From: a virus
DNA: 26,962 nt
IMG/VR virus record: IMGVR_UViG_3300025896_000161
Span: 1 to 26,962 of that record
Direction: 5' to 3' (one strand)
In this document: piece by piece, positions 1-6,956 of the stretch
How the letters are laid out: the number at the start of each line of letters is the position of its first letter
Position numbering within the stretch: position 1 is the first letter of the stretch
Program-made: the position numbers and the translations under genes
The notes under the pieces: generated by a model
The model's database searches: none
What the model was told of the DNA's origin: nothing
The model's input: the letters and a program-made list of their open reading frames with translations, nothing else

Positions 1-806
1 TCCATCTGCTTGGCCAGCGCCAAGTTGAACGCTTCGCGGCGCTTGGCGCGCAATGATCCACCACCGGCCATCGGCACGTTCTCTGCCGTCTCACCGATGA
101 TCTTCATGAACTTGTTGTCGCTCAACTGGTGAAAGTTGATCGGCACTCCGGCGTCGGTGGCCTTGCCGACCAGTTCCATGGAGCGCTGGCTCAGCCGCGG
201 CGTCGCAGCCTCCACGGCGGCATCACCCGCCGCACGTGCAACGTCACGACCGGCGCGCACCGCAGTGCCCACCGCGCGCTCGGGCATCGGGTTCACCAGC
301 GTGCCGCGCGGGCCGGTGCCGACGGCCGGCAGCGCTTGCAGCACCGTGTCGGCGCCTTCGGTGATCTGGCGGCCGAACTGCGTCTCCGGCTCGCCGCCGG
401 AGGTCAGCCGCGTCTGCCGGTAGATGTCGCGCACGACGCCGACGCCGCGCTGCGCGCCCGCCTCCATGTTCTTCTCGGCGCTGCCGCCCGTGACCGGCGT
501 GGCCAGCAGCCCGACCATGCCGCCGGCGCCTCCGCCCACGAGCTTGGCAACGATGTCGAGCGCACCCTCGACGGCGCCGACCACCTTGTCGCGGATCGGG
601 TTGCGCGCCGCGGCTTCCTGCCGCTGCCGGTCGGCCACTTGCTCCGGCGCGCGGCCGGCGGCCCACTCGGGGTCGACGCCTGGCACCGCCGCAGCGCCCA
701 GCTTCCCGAGCGGCACGGCCGGTGCGGGCGGGGGCGCGGGCGGCGCGTCCGGAACGAACCGGCGGCGCGGCGCGGCGGCTTCGGTGGAGTCAGGCACGAA
801 CGGCAT
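1..806 (-). CDS. Large internal virion / DNA-ejection protein, N-terminal part (runs off left edge)
   Basis: Seen: an open frame of 268 codons from ATG at 806 with no stop before the window edge, so only the N-terminus is present. The start shares one base with the TAA of the upstream gene (TAATG), which supports this start. The N-terminus is Pro/Ala/Arg rich and low in complexity. A Gly-rich hydrophobic stretch follows (KLVGGGAGGMVGLLATPV), which could touch membrane. Near the edge, VGKATDAGVPINFHQLS, then NVPMAGGGSLRAKRREAF and FNLALAKQM, resemble the segment with an 'A..AGV.L...QL.......LP..G' pattern seen in large phage ejection proteins. Inferred role: a protein stored in the capsid or neck and injected with the DNA. 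It is last in the visible late operon, the usual place for the largest ejection protein. No catalytic motif is visible in this part. Confidence 0.6.
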   Translation of the reverse strand, partial: MPFVPDSTEAAAPRRRFVPDAPPAPPPAPAVPLGKLGAAAVPGVDPEWAAGRAPEQVADRQRQEAAARNPIRDKVVGAVEGALDIVAKLVGGGAGGMVGLLATPVTGGSAEKNMEAGAQRGVGVVRDIYRQTRLTSGGEPETQFGRQITEGADTVLQALPAVGTGPRGTLVNPMPERAVGTAVRAGRDVARAAGDAAVEAATPRLSQRSMELVGKATDAGVPINFHQLSDNKFMKIIGETAENVPMAGGGSLRAKRREAFNLALAKQM

Positions 807-2734
807 TACTGCCAAGTCCCCGTTTGACCGTTGATCGTGATGCGGTCGCCCGGCTTGAGCTTGCCGGCCTTGGCCGCGGCTTCCGCTTCGGCTTCCGAGG
901 CGAACGTCGGCGTCTTGGCGCCTTGCCCTCGCTCGCGGATGCGCGCCGAGCCTTCGTTGAACTGACGGCGCAGCTGGTCGCGCACCGCGCTCGGTGCCTT
1001 CTCGGCGGCCTTCATCTCGGCCTTCAACTGGTTCATGATCGCAACGAGTGCCGTGTGCCCGTCCGCCCGTGACAGCATGGCGCGGGCGTGATCCTTGTCG
1101 CTGACTGTCGGTGTGCCCACCGGGCTGACCGCGCGGGCATAGGCGTTGATAAACGAGTTGAGTGCAGCGCCGAAAGCTCGGGTCTCCGGATCGCCGGTTT
1201 GATCGTTGTAGGCAATGATGGCCTTGTTGACCGGCATGAAGCTTGTGCGCGAAACCACGGCCGACGTGTTGACGACCAAATCCGCCATCTCCAGCGCTTC
1301 CTTCTCGGCCAAGCCAAAGTTAGCCGTGCGCGTGCCTAGCGTGCGCTGCGCGGCCTTTTGCCCTTGAAACTCTGCTTTGGCCAGCACCTGTTCGGGAACC
1401 GTGATCCCCAACTCATCACCGAGTTCGGTTATGCGATTGCGCAAAGCAACCACGTTTGCTGCGCCTTGCGCGCCGCGGCCTAGGTTGGTGAAAACGGAAT
1501 CGTCACCGTCGAGCGCTTGCATCGCCATCTTGGTAAGTGCTCGATCACTCAGCGTCGGTTCCACTGCAGGTTTGCTGCCGCCGGCGCCGCCAGCGCCGCC
1601 AGCGCCGCGCGGCGCCAAAATGCGCGGCGGCGCGCCGTAAGGAATGTCTTCTTGACTGATCGGCTTGCCAGTCTCGTCGCGCGTGATGAGCCGCACACGG
1701 TCTTTTAAATCAATCTTTTCAACCGTGGTGTTCTTCTTGGTCGGCCGGCTACGCGCGGTCAGATCGTCAAGATACTTCCGTGCCTCCGGACCGCCTTCTT
1801 TCTCGCCTTCAGCCAAACGCTTGGCAATCGCCGGGTTGCGCAGCGCCTCGGCTAGCGTACCGACATTCCCCATGTAGTCAAACCCCCGCTTCAGATCAAT
1901 CGGAACGATTTGATCCTTTTCGTCGGTCGTACCGTCGCGCGTCATTGCTGCGTCGTAGTACAGCGGTTGTCCGTCTGGCCCGATTATGTCGGTGTAAACG
2001 CGCAAGATCGGGTACACCTTGTCGGGGTAGCTGACACCGTTGGCGTCTTGTGCGGGAACAAGCCGCACGACTTCCTTCTTGGTGATCGTGCCGCCGTAAG
2101 GGCTGGGCTCGCCGATGCCGCGTTTCAGATACGTCGGCCCGAGCAACCCGTTGATGCCCTTGATCTGCATGTCGACGTTGCCATACTTCAGCCCGTCAGT
2201 GATGTCGCTGACGTGCTGCGGCATCTGTGCAAGGTCTTGCAGCGTCATGCCCATTGAGCGGACAAGATGCAAGACCAGGTCTTTCGGAGGCACATCATCT
2301 AGGCTTTGTCGGCCCGCCTGCACTCGGGTTAAAAAGTTGATGGACTCTTGGCGAGCGGCGCGCAGTTGAGCCTTAAGCTCACCGTATCGCTTTGCATCTT
2401 CGGGATCCACCGGCATGTTCTGCAACTGCCGGGCCTTGGTGGTGGTTTCAATATCGCCAATGCTTTTCTCAAGCGCGCCAATCGCTTCAGCCGCGCGTTG
2501 GCGACGTTCGTTCTCATCCAACCGTTGCTGCTGACGCTGCTCGGTGGAGCGCATGAGTTCCAAGCGCTCGTTCTCGCGCTTGGCAGCTTGGTCTGCGCGT
2601 TCGTCGGCACGCGCCTTGTAGACATCCTCAACGGCTTGCCGCTTCTGAGTCTGCTCGTCTTGGTAGGCGTCGCGCGCCATTCCATACCCGGTGTTCAAAC
2701 CGGCGGCGAGCCTTGCTGCGAGACCTCGTGCCAT
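806..2734 (-). CDS. Internal virion-like protein, 642 aa
   Basis: Seen: 642 residues from ATG 2734 to TAA 806. The N-terminus (MARGLAARLAAGLNTGYGMA) resembles that of other small and large phage internal virion proteins. It is followed by about 100 residues very rich in Glu, Gln, Arg and Lys, likely a coiled coil (roughly residues 25-130). A globular middle part precedes a Gly/Ala linker (GAGGAGGAGG, about residue 375). A helical C-terminal region ends in PGDRITINGQTGTWQ, a tail common in phage internal proteins. There is no signal peptide or transmembrane segment. The position between a Gly-zipper protein and a large ejection protein suggests a structural or ejection role; this is inference from context and composition. 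Bases of roughly 1150-2650 look less GC-rich than the neighbours and carry more A/T-ending codons, which may mark a different mosaic origin. Confidence 0.65.
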   Translation of the reverse strand: MARGLAARLAAGLNTGYGMARDAYQDEQTQKRQAVEDVYKARADERADQAAKRENERLELMRSTEQRQQQRLDENERRQRAAEAIGALEKSIGDIETTTKARQLQNMPVDPEDAKRYGELKAQLRAARQESINFLTRVQAGRQSLDDVPPKDLVLHLVRSMGMTLQDLAQMPQHVSDITDGLKYGNVDMQIKGINGLLGPTYLKRGIGEPSPYGGTITKKEVVRLVPAQDANGVSYPDKVYPILRVYTDIIGPDGQPLYYDAAMTRDGTTDEKDQIVPIDLKRGFDYMGNVGTLAEALRNPAIAKRLAEGEKEGGPEARKYLDDLTARSRPTKKNTTVEKIDLKDRVRLITRDETGKPISQEDIPYGAPPRILAPRGAGGAGGAGGSKPAVEPTLSDRALTKMAMQALDGDDSVFTNLGRGAQGAANVVALRNRITELGDELGITVPEQVLAKAEFQGQKAAQRTLGTRTANFGLAEKEALEMADLVVNTSAVVSRTSFMPVNKAIIAYNDQTGDPETRAFGAALNSFINAYARAVSPVGTPTVSDKDHARAMLSRADGHTALVAIMNQLKAEMKAAEKAPSAVRDQLRRQFNEGSARIRERGQGAKTPTFASEAEAEAAAKAGKLKPGDRITINGQTGTWQ

Positions 2735-2743
2735 GTCCGTCCC

Positions 2744-3022
2744 TCAGTCGAAGAGGCCGCCGGCGATCGCACCGGCAGTGCCGCCGATCAGCGCACCGAG
2801 AGGACCACCGACCGCGCCTACTTGCGAGCCGGCGTAGAACCCGCCAAGTGCGCCCACCGTCGACCCCAGCTGCACGCGCCCGGCCTTCTCCTCCGCTTCC
2901 AGCATCTGGTTCTGGCTGTTGCGCTGCGTCTCCTGCTGCGCCGCAGCACCGAGCGTGCCCATGGCCTGTTGCTGGGTGTCCTGCCCCAGCGACTGCAAGG
3001 TTGCCCCGACTCCGCGCGCCAT
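2744..3022 (-). CDS. Small Gly-zipper protein, probable ejection/virion component (92 aa)
   Basis: Seen: 92 residues from ATG 3022. The start overlaps the previous stop as TGATG, which argues against the longer frame that extends upstream. The first half is helical and Gln rich (SLGQDTQQQAMGTLGAAAQQ). The second half, about residues 53-92, is a glycine-zipper hydrophobic stretch (VGALGGFYAGSQVGAVGG, then PLGALIGGTAGAIAGGLFD) that could insert in a membrane as a helical hairpin. Such segments occur in phage proteins that help DNA cross the envelope, and also in holins. The position among internal virion proteins favours an ejection role, but a lysis-related membrane role is not excluded. No family name is claimed. 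Confidence 0.6.
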   Translation of the reverse strand: MARGVGATLQSLGQDTQQQAMGTLGAAAQQETQRNSQNQMLEAEEKAGRVQLGSTVGALGGFYAGSQVGAVGGPLGALIGGTAGAIAGGLFD

Positions 3023-3435
3023 CACATGCCTCCCATCGGTGCGGGGTTGCCGAGGATCGACTGCTGCCGCATGCGGGTGGTGTAGCCTGCGGCGTTCTGC
3101 GCGTTCACGTCGGCCAGCGCGCGGGTGAGGCCGGTCTGACGTTGCCGAGCCTGCTGCTGATCGGCGTCGAGCGTCACGCCCAGGCCGCGCATGCGGCGCT
3201 GGAAAGCGCCTTCTTGCGCGTCGAAACTGGCGTTCACGTCTCGGCTGGCCTCGGCCATGTTGTTCGACACCACGTTGGGGTCGGTGGCGTACTGGATCAG
3301 CTGGTTCTCCAGCGGCACAAAGGTGCTGACGTAGTTCGCCCACTGCTGCCGCGTCATGGCCGCGTAGGTGTCCGAAGCGTAGGTCTTCGAACTCTGGCTG
3401 AAGCCGTAGGGGTTGGTGAGCATTGATGTCGCCAT
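3022..3435 (-). CDS. Hypothetical virion protein, Gln/Ala-rich (137 aa)
   Basis: Seen: 137 residues. ATG 3435 lies one base after the stop of the upstream gene. A longer frame reaches further upstream, but its N-terminus is Arg/Pro noise in the shadow of that gene, so the shorter start is chosen; MLTNPYGF four codons later (ATG 3423) is an alternative. The protein is mainly helical. Residues around MTRQQWANYVSTFVPLENQL, the motif TDPNVVSNNMAEASRDV and the region GAFQRRMRGLGVTLDADQQQ recall small phage proteins found beside internal virion proteins. There is no membrane segment. It lies inside the coupled run of internal-protein genes, so a minor virion or assembly role is inferred. Biochemical function is unknown. 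Confidence 0.6.
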   Translation of the reverse strand: MATSMLTNPYGFSQSSKTYASDTYAAMTRQQWANYVSTFVPLENQLIQYATDPNVVSNNMAEASRDVNASFDAQEGAFQRRMRGLGVTLDADQQQARQRQTGLTRALADVNAQNAAGYTTRMRQQSILGNPAPMGGM

Positions 3436-3436
3436 G

Positions 3437-4093
3437 TCACTTCCCGGCTTGCGGATTGGTATAGAAATCATCGGCCTGCGCGCCGAGCACAGTTGGCGTC
3501 GTGCCGGTCGGCAACGGAGATTTCTTTGGGGTGGGACGCATTGCGGCTTGCAGGCCGTAGCCCGCCACGTTGCCGATTGCTTGCCCGACGGCCCCTTGCT
3601 TCTCCAGCGCGGCTTGCGCGTCGGCCTGCGCCTGCGTGGCACTCATGGCGGCCTGCTGCGTCAGCGCGCTGCCGACCGCTGCGGCCTCGCCGCGGCCGGT
3701 GGCGGCCAGACTGGCCAGCGCCTGGGTGTAGGCGTCGTCCACGCTCTGATCGGCCGTCACCTGGCCCATTCCGCGCGAGACAGCCTTGTCGTCGGACAGC
3801 GACGACTCGGCGCCGACTTGGCGGCCGCTGCCGAGACCGACGCCCGCACCGGCGAGCTTCTTCTCCAGCGCGCCTTGCGCTTCGGAGAACGCGATCTGGC
3901 TGTCGACGTTGGCGCGACCGGTGGTTTCCTTGCGCTGCGCGGAGTCGGAAGCGCCCGATTTGGACACCTGGGCCGCCAGCCGGCGCTGCAACGGCAACCA
4001 CCGCTTCTGGTAGTCCTGCAGGCGATTGACGGCGAACTCCGTCATCGCGCGCTGCTGCGCGGTTTCCTTGACTTCTCCACCACCTTTGCTCAC
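3437..4093 (-). CDS. Hypothetical helical virion protein (218 aa, GTG start)
   Basis: Seen: 218 residues if started at GTG 4093, which overlaps the previous stop as GTGA. This matches the overlap style of the whole operon. An ATG at 4135 would add 14 residues lying within the previous gene and looks less likely. The protein is Ala/Gln rich with long amphipathic helices. The N-terminal half (LQDYQKRWLPLQRRLAAQV, then GALEKKLAGAGVGLGSGRQV) and later Ala-rich repeats (QQAAMSATQAQADAQAALEK) resemble internal core or ejection proteins of podoviruses. The C-terminus is Pro/Thr rich and probably flexible. It has no catalytic motif, signal peptide or membrane span. Role inferred from composition and neighbours only. 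Confidence 0.6.
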   Translation of the reverse strand: MSKGGGEVKETAQQRAMTEFAVNRLQDYQKRWLPLQRRLAAQVSKSGASDSAQRKETTGRANVDSQIAFSEAQGALEKKLAGAGVGLGSGRQVGAESSLSDDKAVSRGMGQVTADQSVDDAYTQALASLAATGRGEAAAVGSALTQQAAMSATQAQADAQAALEKQGAVGQAIGNVAGYGLQAAMRPTPKKSPLPTGTTPTVLGAQADDFYTNPQAGK

Positions 4094-4485
4094 GTCACAC
4101 GCCTCATGAACTCGTCGGTTCCGCGGCGGGTCCATTCCGGCCCCAGCCGCCTTGCCCAGCCTCTGCGCCTTGCAACGAAGGCGATTGTCTGTGCACCGAG
4201 ATCGCGTGCTATCGCAAGCAGCGCGGCGTCTTGACGCTCGTAGGCTCCATGCCGGAAAGCTACCGCCAACCAGACGAAGACTTCAAGCCCGTCGGGGCCC
4301 GGCCGAAGGTCAATGACCATCATGCCGTCCTCACAGGCCAGGCATAAAGCCTGCTCGTTTTCACATTGTGCCTGAATCTCCGCGAGTTCGGAAGCCGTGG
4401 CCACGCCTAGCCGGAGCCCTCGGGCTGCGCGGGCAACGAACTCCGGCTCTTTGATCGTGAAGTCAGTCCCCGAGCAGCCGTTCAC
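4090..4485 (-). CDS. Possible GNAT-like small virion/assembly protein (131 aa)
   Basis: Seen: 131 residues from GTG 4485, overlapping the previous stop as GTGA. The same frame is open further upstream, but that part only shadows the previous gene. Residues alternate predicted strands and helices: an acidic helix (ATASELAEIQAQCENEQ), a strand pair (DGMMVIDLRPGPDGLEVFVW), a helix (YERQDAALLAIARDLGAQ), then RRRGWARRLGPEWTRRG. The pattern of a late helix followed by 'GW.R.LGP.W...G' suggests a degenerate acetyltransferase (GNAT) fold. The position just before internal virion proteins parallels T7 gp13, which is reported to be GNAT-like. No acetyl-CoA loop is clear, so enzymatic activity is doubtful. 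The function assignment is speculative; the gene itself is well supported. Confidence 0.55.
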   Translation of the reverse strand: MNGCSGTDFTIKEPEFVARAARGLRLGVATASELAEIQAQCENEQALCLACEDGMMVIDLRPGPDGLEVFVWLAVAFRHGAYERQDAALLAIARDLGAQTIAFVARRRGWARRLGPEWTRRGTDEFMRRVT

Positions 4486-5456
4486 AGCTTGAAGTTCGTG
4501 AACCACGGGTAGCCGTTGGCGCCCACCGTCACGCCGCAGAATTGCCGCGCCTGCACCGATGGGCCGCTGGTGTTGTAGGGGGTGAACGGGCCGGTCGTGC
4601 CCGGGCCATATGCGATCTGCCGCAGCTTGAGAACGAAGCCCTCGCCTTTGGTCTGCCCGAGCAGCTGGATCGGGACGAACCAGACCTTCGCGTTGGAAGT
4701 GTCGCTCAGGATGTCCGTGCTGCTGACCGCCGCGGCCGCCCAGGTGCCTGCCGGCGAGAAGGCCCAGAAGTACACCCTGTCGGTCGCGCCGTAGTTCGTG
4801 CGGATGCAGGGGGTCACCGTGCCGGCGTTGGGCTTGGTCGTCGACCATGTAATCGACGAGGTGATGGCGCTGAAATTCGACATGCTTGCCGTGCCAAACC
4901 CAACCACAGCGCCGTAGGCGTTGTCGGACGCATCGACGAGCAGCTCACCCGCTCCTGAGTAGTAGCCCGTCGAACTCCCTGGATTCTGGAACCCGAAGAA
5001 AACCGCTTCGGCGCTGTCGAAATAGAAGGGTTGGATGCTCGCGCCGTAGATGGTGGCCACCGTCATGGCTGCCCACACCTTCGTGCAGTTAGTATCGCTA
5101 CCGAGGATCGTGCCGCTACTGGCCGTCAGGTTGCTCGGCGTGTCGACGTTGCCGTTCGGGAACCACGCGCCGTAGAGCGAATTGGTCGTTGGCGCTGCGT
5201 CCAAGATCGCGGCGTTGTTGCCTGCCGGCGCACTCGTCCACACCGCCAACAAGATGCGCCCCGCGCTCGCATCCTTGCGCTTGAGCACGATGTAGTTCGG
5301 ACTGGTAGCGGTATTGCTGCTGGCCACCTCCCACGAGAAGGATGAATCCGCGCTCTTACTGTTGACCAGCGCGACGATGTCGGTGATCAGCGCCGCAACG
5401 GTCGTGCCGCTTTTGGTGCCGAGCCCGGAAGAAAACCAAGTCAGGGTTGCGCTCAT
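4482..5456 (-). CDS. Phage structural protein (324 aa), probable tail/fibre component
   Basis: Seen: 324 residues from ATG 5456 (MSATLTWFSSGLGTKSGTTV), overlapping the previous stop as ATGA. The frame extends upstream to 5594, but that extension is Arg-rich shadow of the mini-protein gene. The sequence is rich in Ser, Thr, Gly, Ala and aromatic residues with almost no charged helices, typical of beta-structured virion proteins. The C-terminus (QFCGVTVGANGYPWFTNFKL) has the 'T.G..PWFTNF' ending shared by phage proteins of this type. It is preceded by two W-rich mini-proteins and a fibre gene, and followed by the GNAT-like protein. A role in the tail or fibre assembly is inferred. No enzyme motif is visible. 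Confidence 0.6.
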   Translation of the reverse strand: MSATLTWFSSGLGTKSGTTVAALITDIVALVNSKSADSSFSWEVASSNTATSPNYIVLKRKDASAGRILLAVWTSAPAGNNAAILDAAPTTNSLYGAWFPNGNVDTPSNLTASSGTILGSDTNCTKVWAAMTVATIYGASIQPFYFDSAEAVFFGFQNPGSSTGYYSGAGELLVDASDNAYGAVVGFGTASMSNFSAITSSITWSTTKPNAGTVTPCIRTNYGATDRVYFWAFSPAGTWAAAAVSSTDILSDTSNAKVWFVPIQLLGQTKGEGFVLKLRQIAYGPGTTGPFTPYNTSGPSVQARQFCGVTVGANGYPWFTNFKL

Positions 5457-5653
5457 ACGTAGTCCACCACTTGCCAGCTGTTGTCGATAGTCGGGAACGC
5501 CGCGAGATCCACCACCAAGACGCCGACAACGAAGATCGAGACGCTCTGCCCGGCATTGATCTGCCGCTCCCACCCGTCGCCGTTCCACACCCACGTGCGG
5601 GCGCCGTAGGTGTAGGTCTGGCCAACGGTCGGTGCGCTCGGGAAGTCGATCAT
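5453..5653 (-). CDS. W-rich mini-protein, paralogue of the adjacent 33-aa protein (66 aa)
   Basis: Seen: 66 residues from ATG 5653, coupled at both ends by ATGA overlaps. Residues 1-31 (IDFPSAPTVGQTYTYGARTW, then VWNGDGWER) align almost gap-free with the 33-residue product of the next gene upstream. The shared skeleton is IDFPS-P-G-YT-RTW-WNG-GWER. The rest (VSIFVVGVLVVDLAAFPTID) is a hydrophobic stretch that could be a buried strand pair or a weak membrane segment. Short 'P..G..YT..G.TW.W.G..W' modules are frequent in phage fibre and tail proteins, often as C-terminal appendages. A structural or assembly role at the tail is inferred from this and from the neighbours. Confidence 0.6.
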   Translation of the reverse strand: MIDFPSAPTVGQTYTYGARTWVWNGDGWERQINAGQSVSIFVVGVLVVDLAAFPTIDNSWQVVDYV

Positions 5654-5751
5654 GCGACGCGCTCCCAGCCGCTACCGTTCCACTGCCACGTGCGGCCGTT
5701 GAACGTGTAGCTTTCCCCGGTGGCCGGCGAGCTCGGAAAGTCGATCGTCAT
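5650..5751 (-). CDS. 33-aa W-rich mini-protein
   Basis: Seen: ATG 5751 to TGA 5650, 33 residues: MTIDFPSSPATGESYTFNGR followed by TWQWNGSGWERVA. It overlaps the previous stop and the next start as ATGA on both sides, exactly as its neighbours do, and it is a clear paralogue of the following 66-residue protein. That conservation at the protein level makes a real gene likely despite its size. The fold is probably a small three-stranded sheet with conserved Trp and Gly. The C-terminal 40 residues of the preceding fibre protein (APSSPSDGDEWFDPDTG...) follow a similar plan. A structural role is inferred. Confidence 0.6.
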   Translation of the reverse strand: MTIDFPSSPATGESYTFNGRTWQWNGSGWERVA

Positions 5752-6956
5752 AGCTCGACCCACTGCGACGAGGTGCCGTCGTTCACGTAGCGGTACAGGA
5801 TGCCGGTGTCAGGATCGAACCACTCGTCACCGTCGGACGGGGAGCTTGGTGCGCTACTGCTGTTCGTCCACGAAGGCCCTCCACCTCCGCCGGTGGCCGA
5901 GATCACCAGCGCGCCGGCACTGTTCGGCGAGATCGAGACGTTGGTGCCCGCCACCAGTGAAACCGCCAGCAACGCGAGCACAGTCTCCACGAAATCGGCG
6001 ATGTCCGCCGACTCGATGTTGAGCATCGACTTCACCTGCGCGGCCGTCAACGCTTGCGGCGCGGCCGGGCCGCTCAGGTTCGCGTTGCCGATGATCGTCT
6101 CGGCGGGCAGATCCGCCATCTTGGCCAGCGTGACCTGGCCGTTCTTGATCGTCCAGACCGTGCCGGCGAAGGTGACCTCGACATCGACATAGTCACCATC
6201 GTTGACGTAGCCGCCCCCACCTCCGCCGCCCCCACCGCTGGCAAGCGTGATCAGCTGCCCATCGACCAAGTAGACGTAGCCGTCCCCGGAAGCGAGCAGC
6301 TGCGTCAGTGGCAACAGCGCCTGCGCGAGCAGCTTGTAGGTCACCGGCATGTGCTGCTCGGCGTCGTTATAGACCCCGAGGTACTGCAAGGCCGGAAAGC
6401 CCGGCTTGACCCACAGCGTGGTGGTCGACAACGCGATGCCGATCGGCACCGACACGTTGGTGTACTCCGGCCACTGGGTTAGCCCCTCGATGCCGAGGAA
6501 CACCGGTTCGAAAGCGGTGAACGCCGCTCCCGAGATCGTGCACAGACCCTCGCGTTGCACCAGCACCGACGAGCCCGAGCTCGCTGCGGCACGCGCCACG
6601 CCGAGGATGTTGTAGATCGTCGTGGGGTCGTTCGGGTTCGCTTCGGCGCAGGTGCCGTCGCCGCTGCCGTACACCGGGTAGCTCTGGCGCACCGCCGACG
6701 ACGCCCGCAGCGTCTGCGTCTGCGACGCGGTTGAGCCGGCGCTGCTCAGCGAGTTCACCACTTGCTGAAGCTGCGAGACCTGAATCTTGAGGGTCTGGAT
6801 GTCTGCGGCCGACGTCGGCCCCGGCGCGGTGTTCTGCAATAGCGTGACGAGCCGCTCCAGCGCCTCGATGCGTTGCCGGATAGCCGCAACCAGACCGTTG
6901 ACCTCGCGCGGGTCAACGGTGCGCGCGTTGCCGATGCCTGGGCTGCCGAGCGCCAT
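5748..6956 (-). CDS. Tail-fibre-like protein with coiled coil and poly-Gly hinges (402 aa)
   Basis: Seen: 402 residues from ATG 6956, sharing a base with the upstream stop (TGATG). The N-terminus carries a heptad-like helix (VNGLVAAIRQRIEALERLV, continuing LKIQVSQLQQVVNSL), a likely trimeric coiled coil. A beta-rich middle domain follows (about residues 95-240), then a nine-Gly run and a segment (VEVTFAGTVWTIKNGQVTLA, LPAETIIGNANLSGPAAPQA) common in phage fibres. A second Gly run precedes a C-terminal WTNSSSAPSSPSDGDEWFDP module. These features indicate an elongated trimeric fibre; glycan or surface binding is inferred. The position after the stabilisation protein suits a receptor-facing tail fibre. 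No depolymerase motif was recognised. Confidence 0.65.
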   Translation of the reverse strand: MALGSPGIGNARTVDPREVNGLVAAIRQRIEALERLVTLLQNTAPGPTSAADIQTLKIQVSQLQQVVNSLSSAGSTASQTQTLRASSAVRQSYPVYGSGDGTCAEANPNDPTTIYNILGVARAAASSGSSVLVQREGLCTISGAAFTAFEPVFLGIEGLTQWPEYTNVSVPIGIALSTTTLWVKPGFPALQYLGVYNDAEQHMPVTYKLLAQALLPLTQLLASGDGYVYLVDGQLITLASGGGGGGGGGYVNDGDYVDVEVTFAGTVWTIKNGQVTLAKMADLPAETIIGNANLSGPAAPQALTAAQVKSMLNIESADIADFVETVLALLAVSLVAGTNVSISPNSAGALVISATGGGGGPSWTNSSSAPSSPSDGDEWFDPDTGILYRYVNDGTSSQWVEL

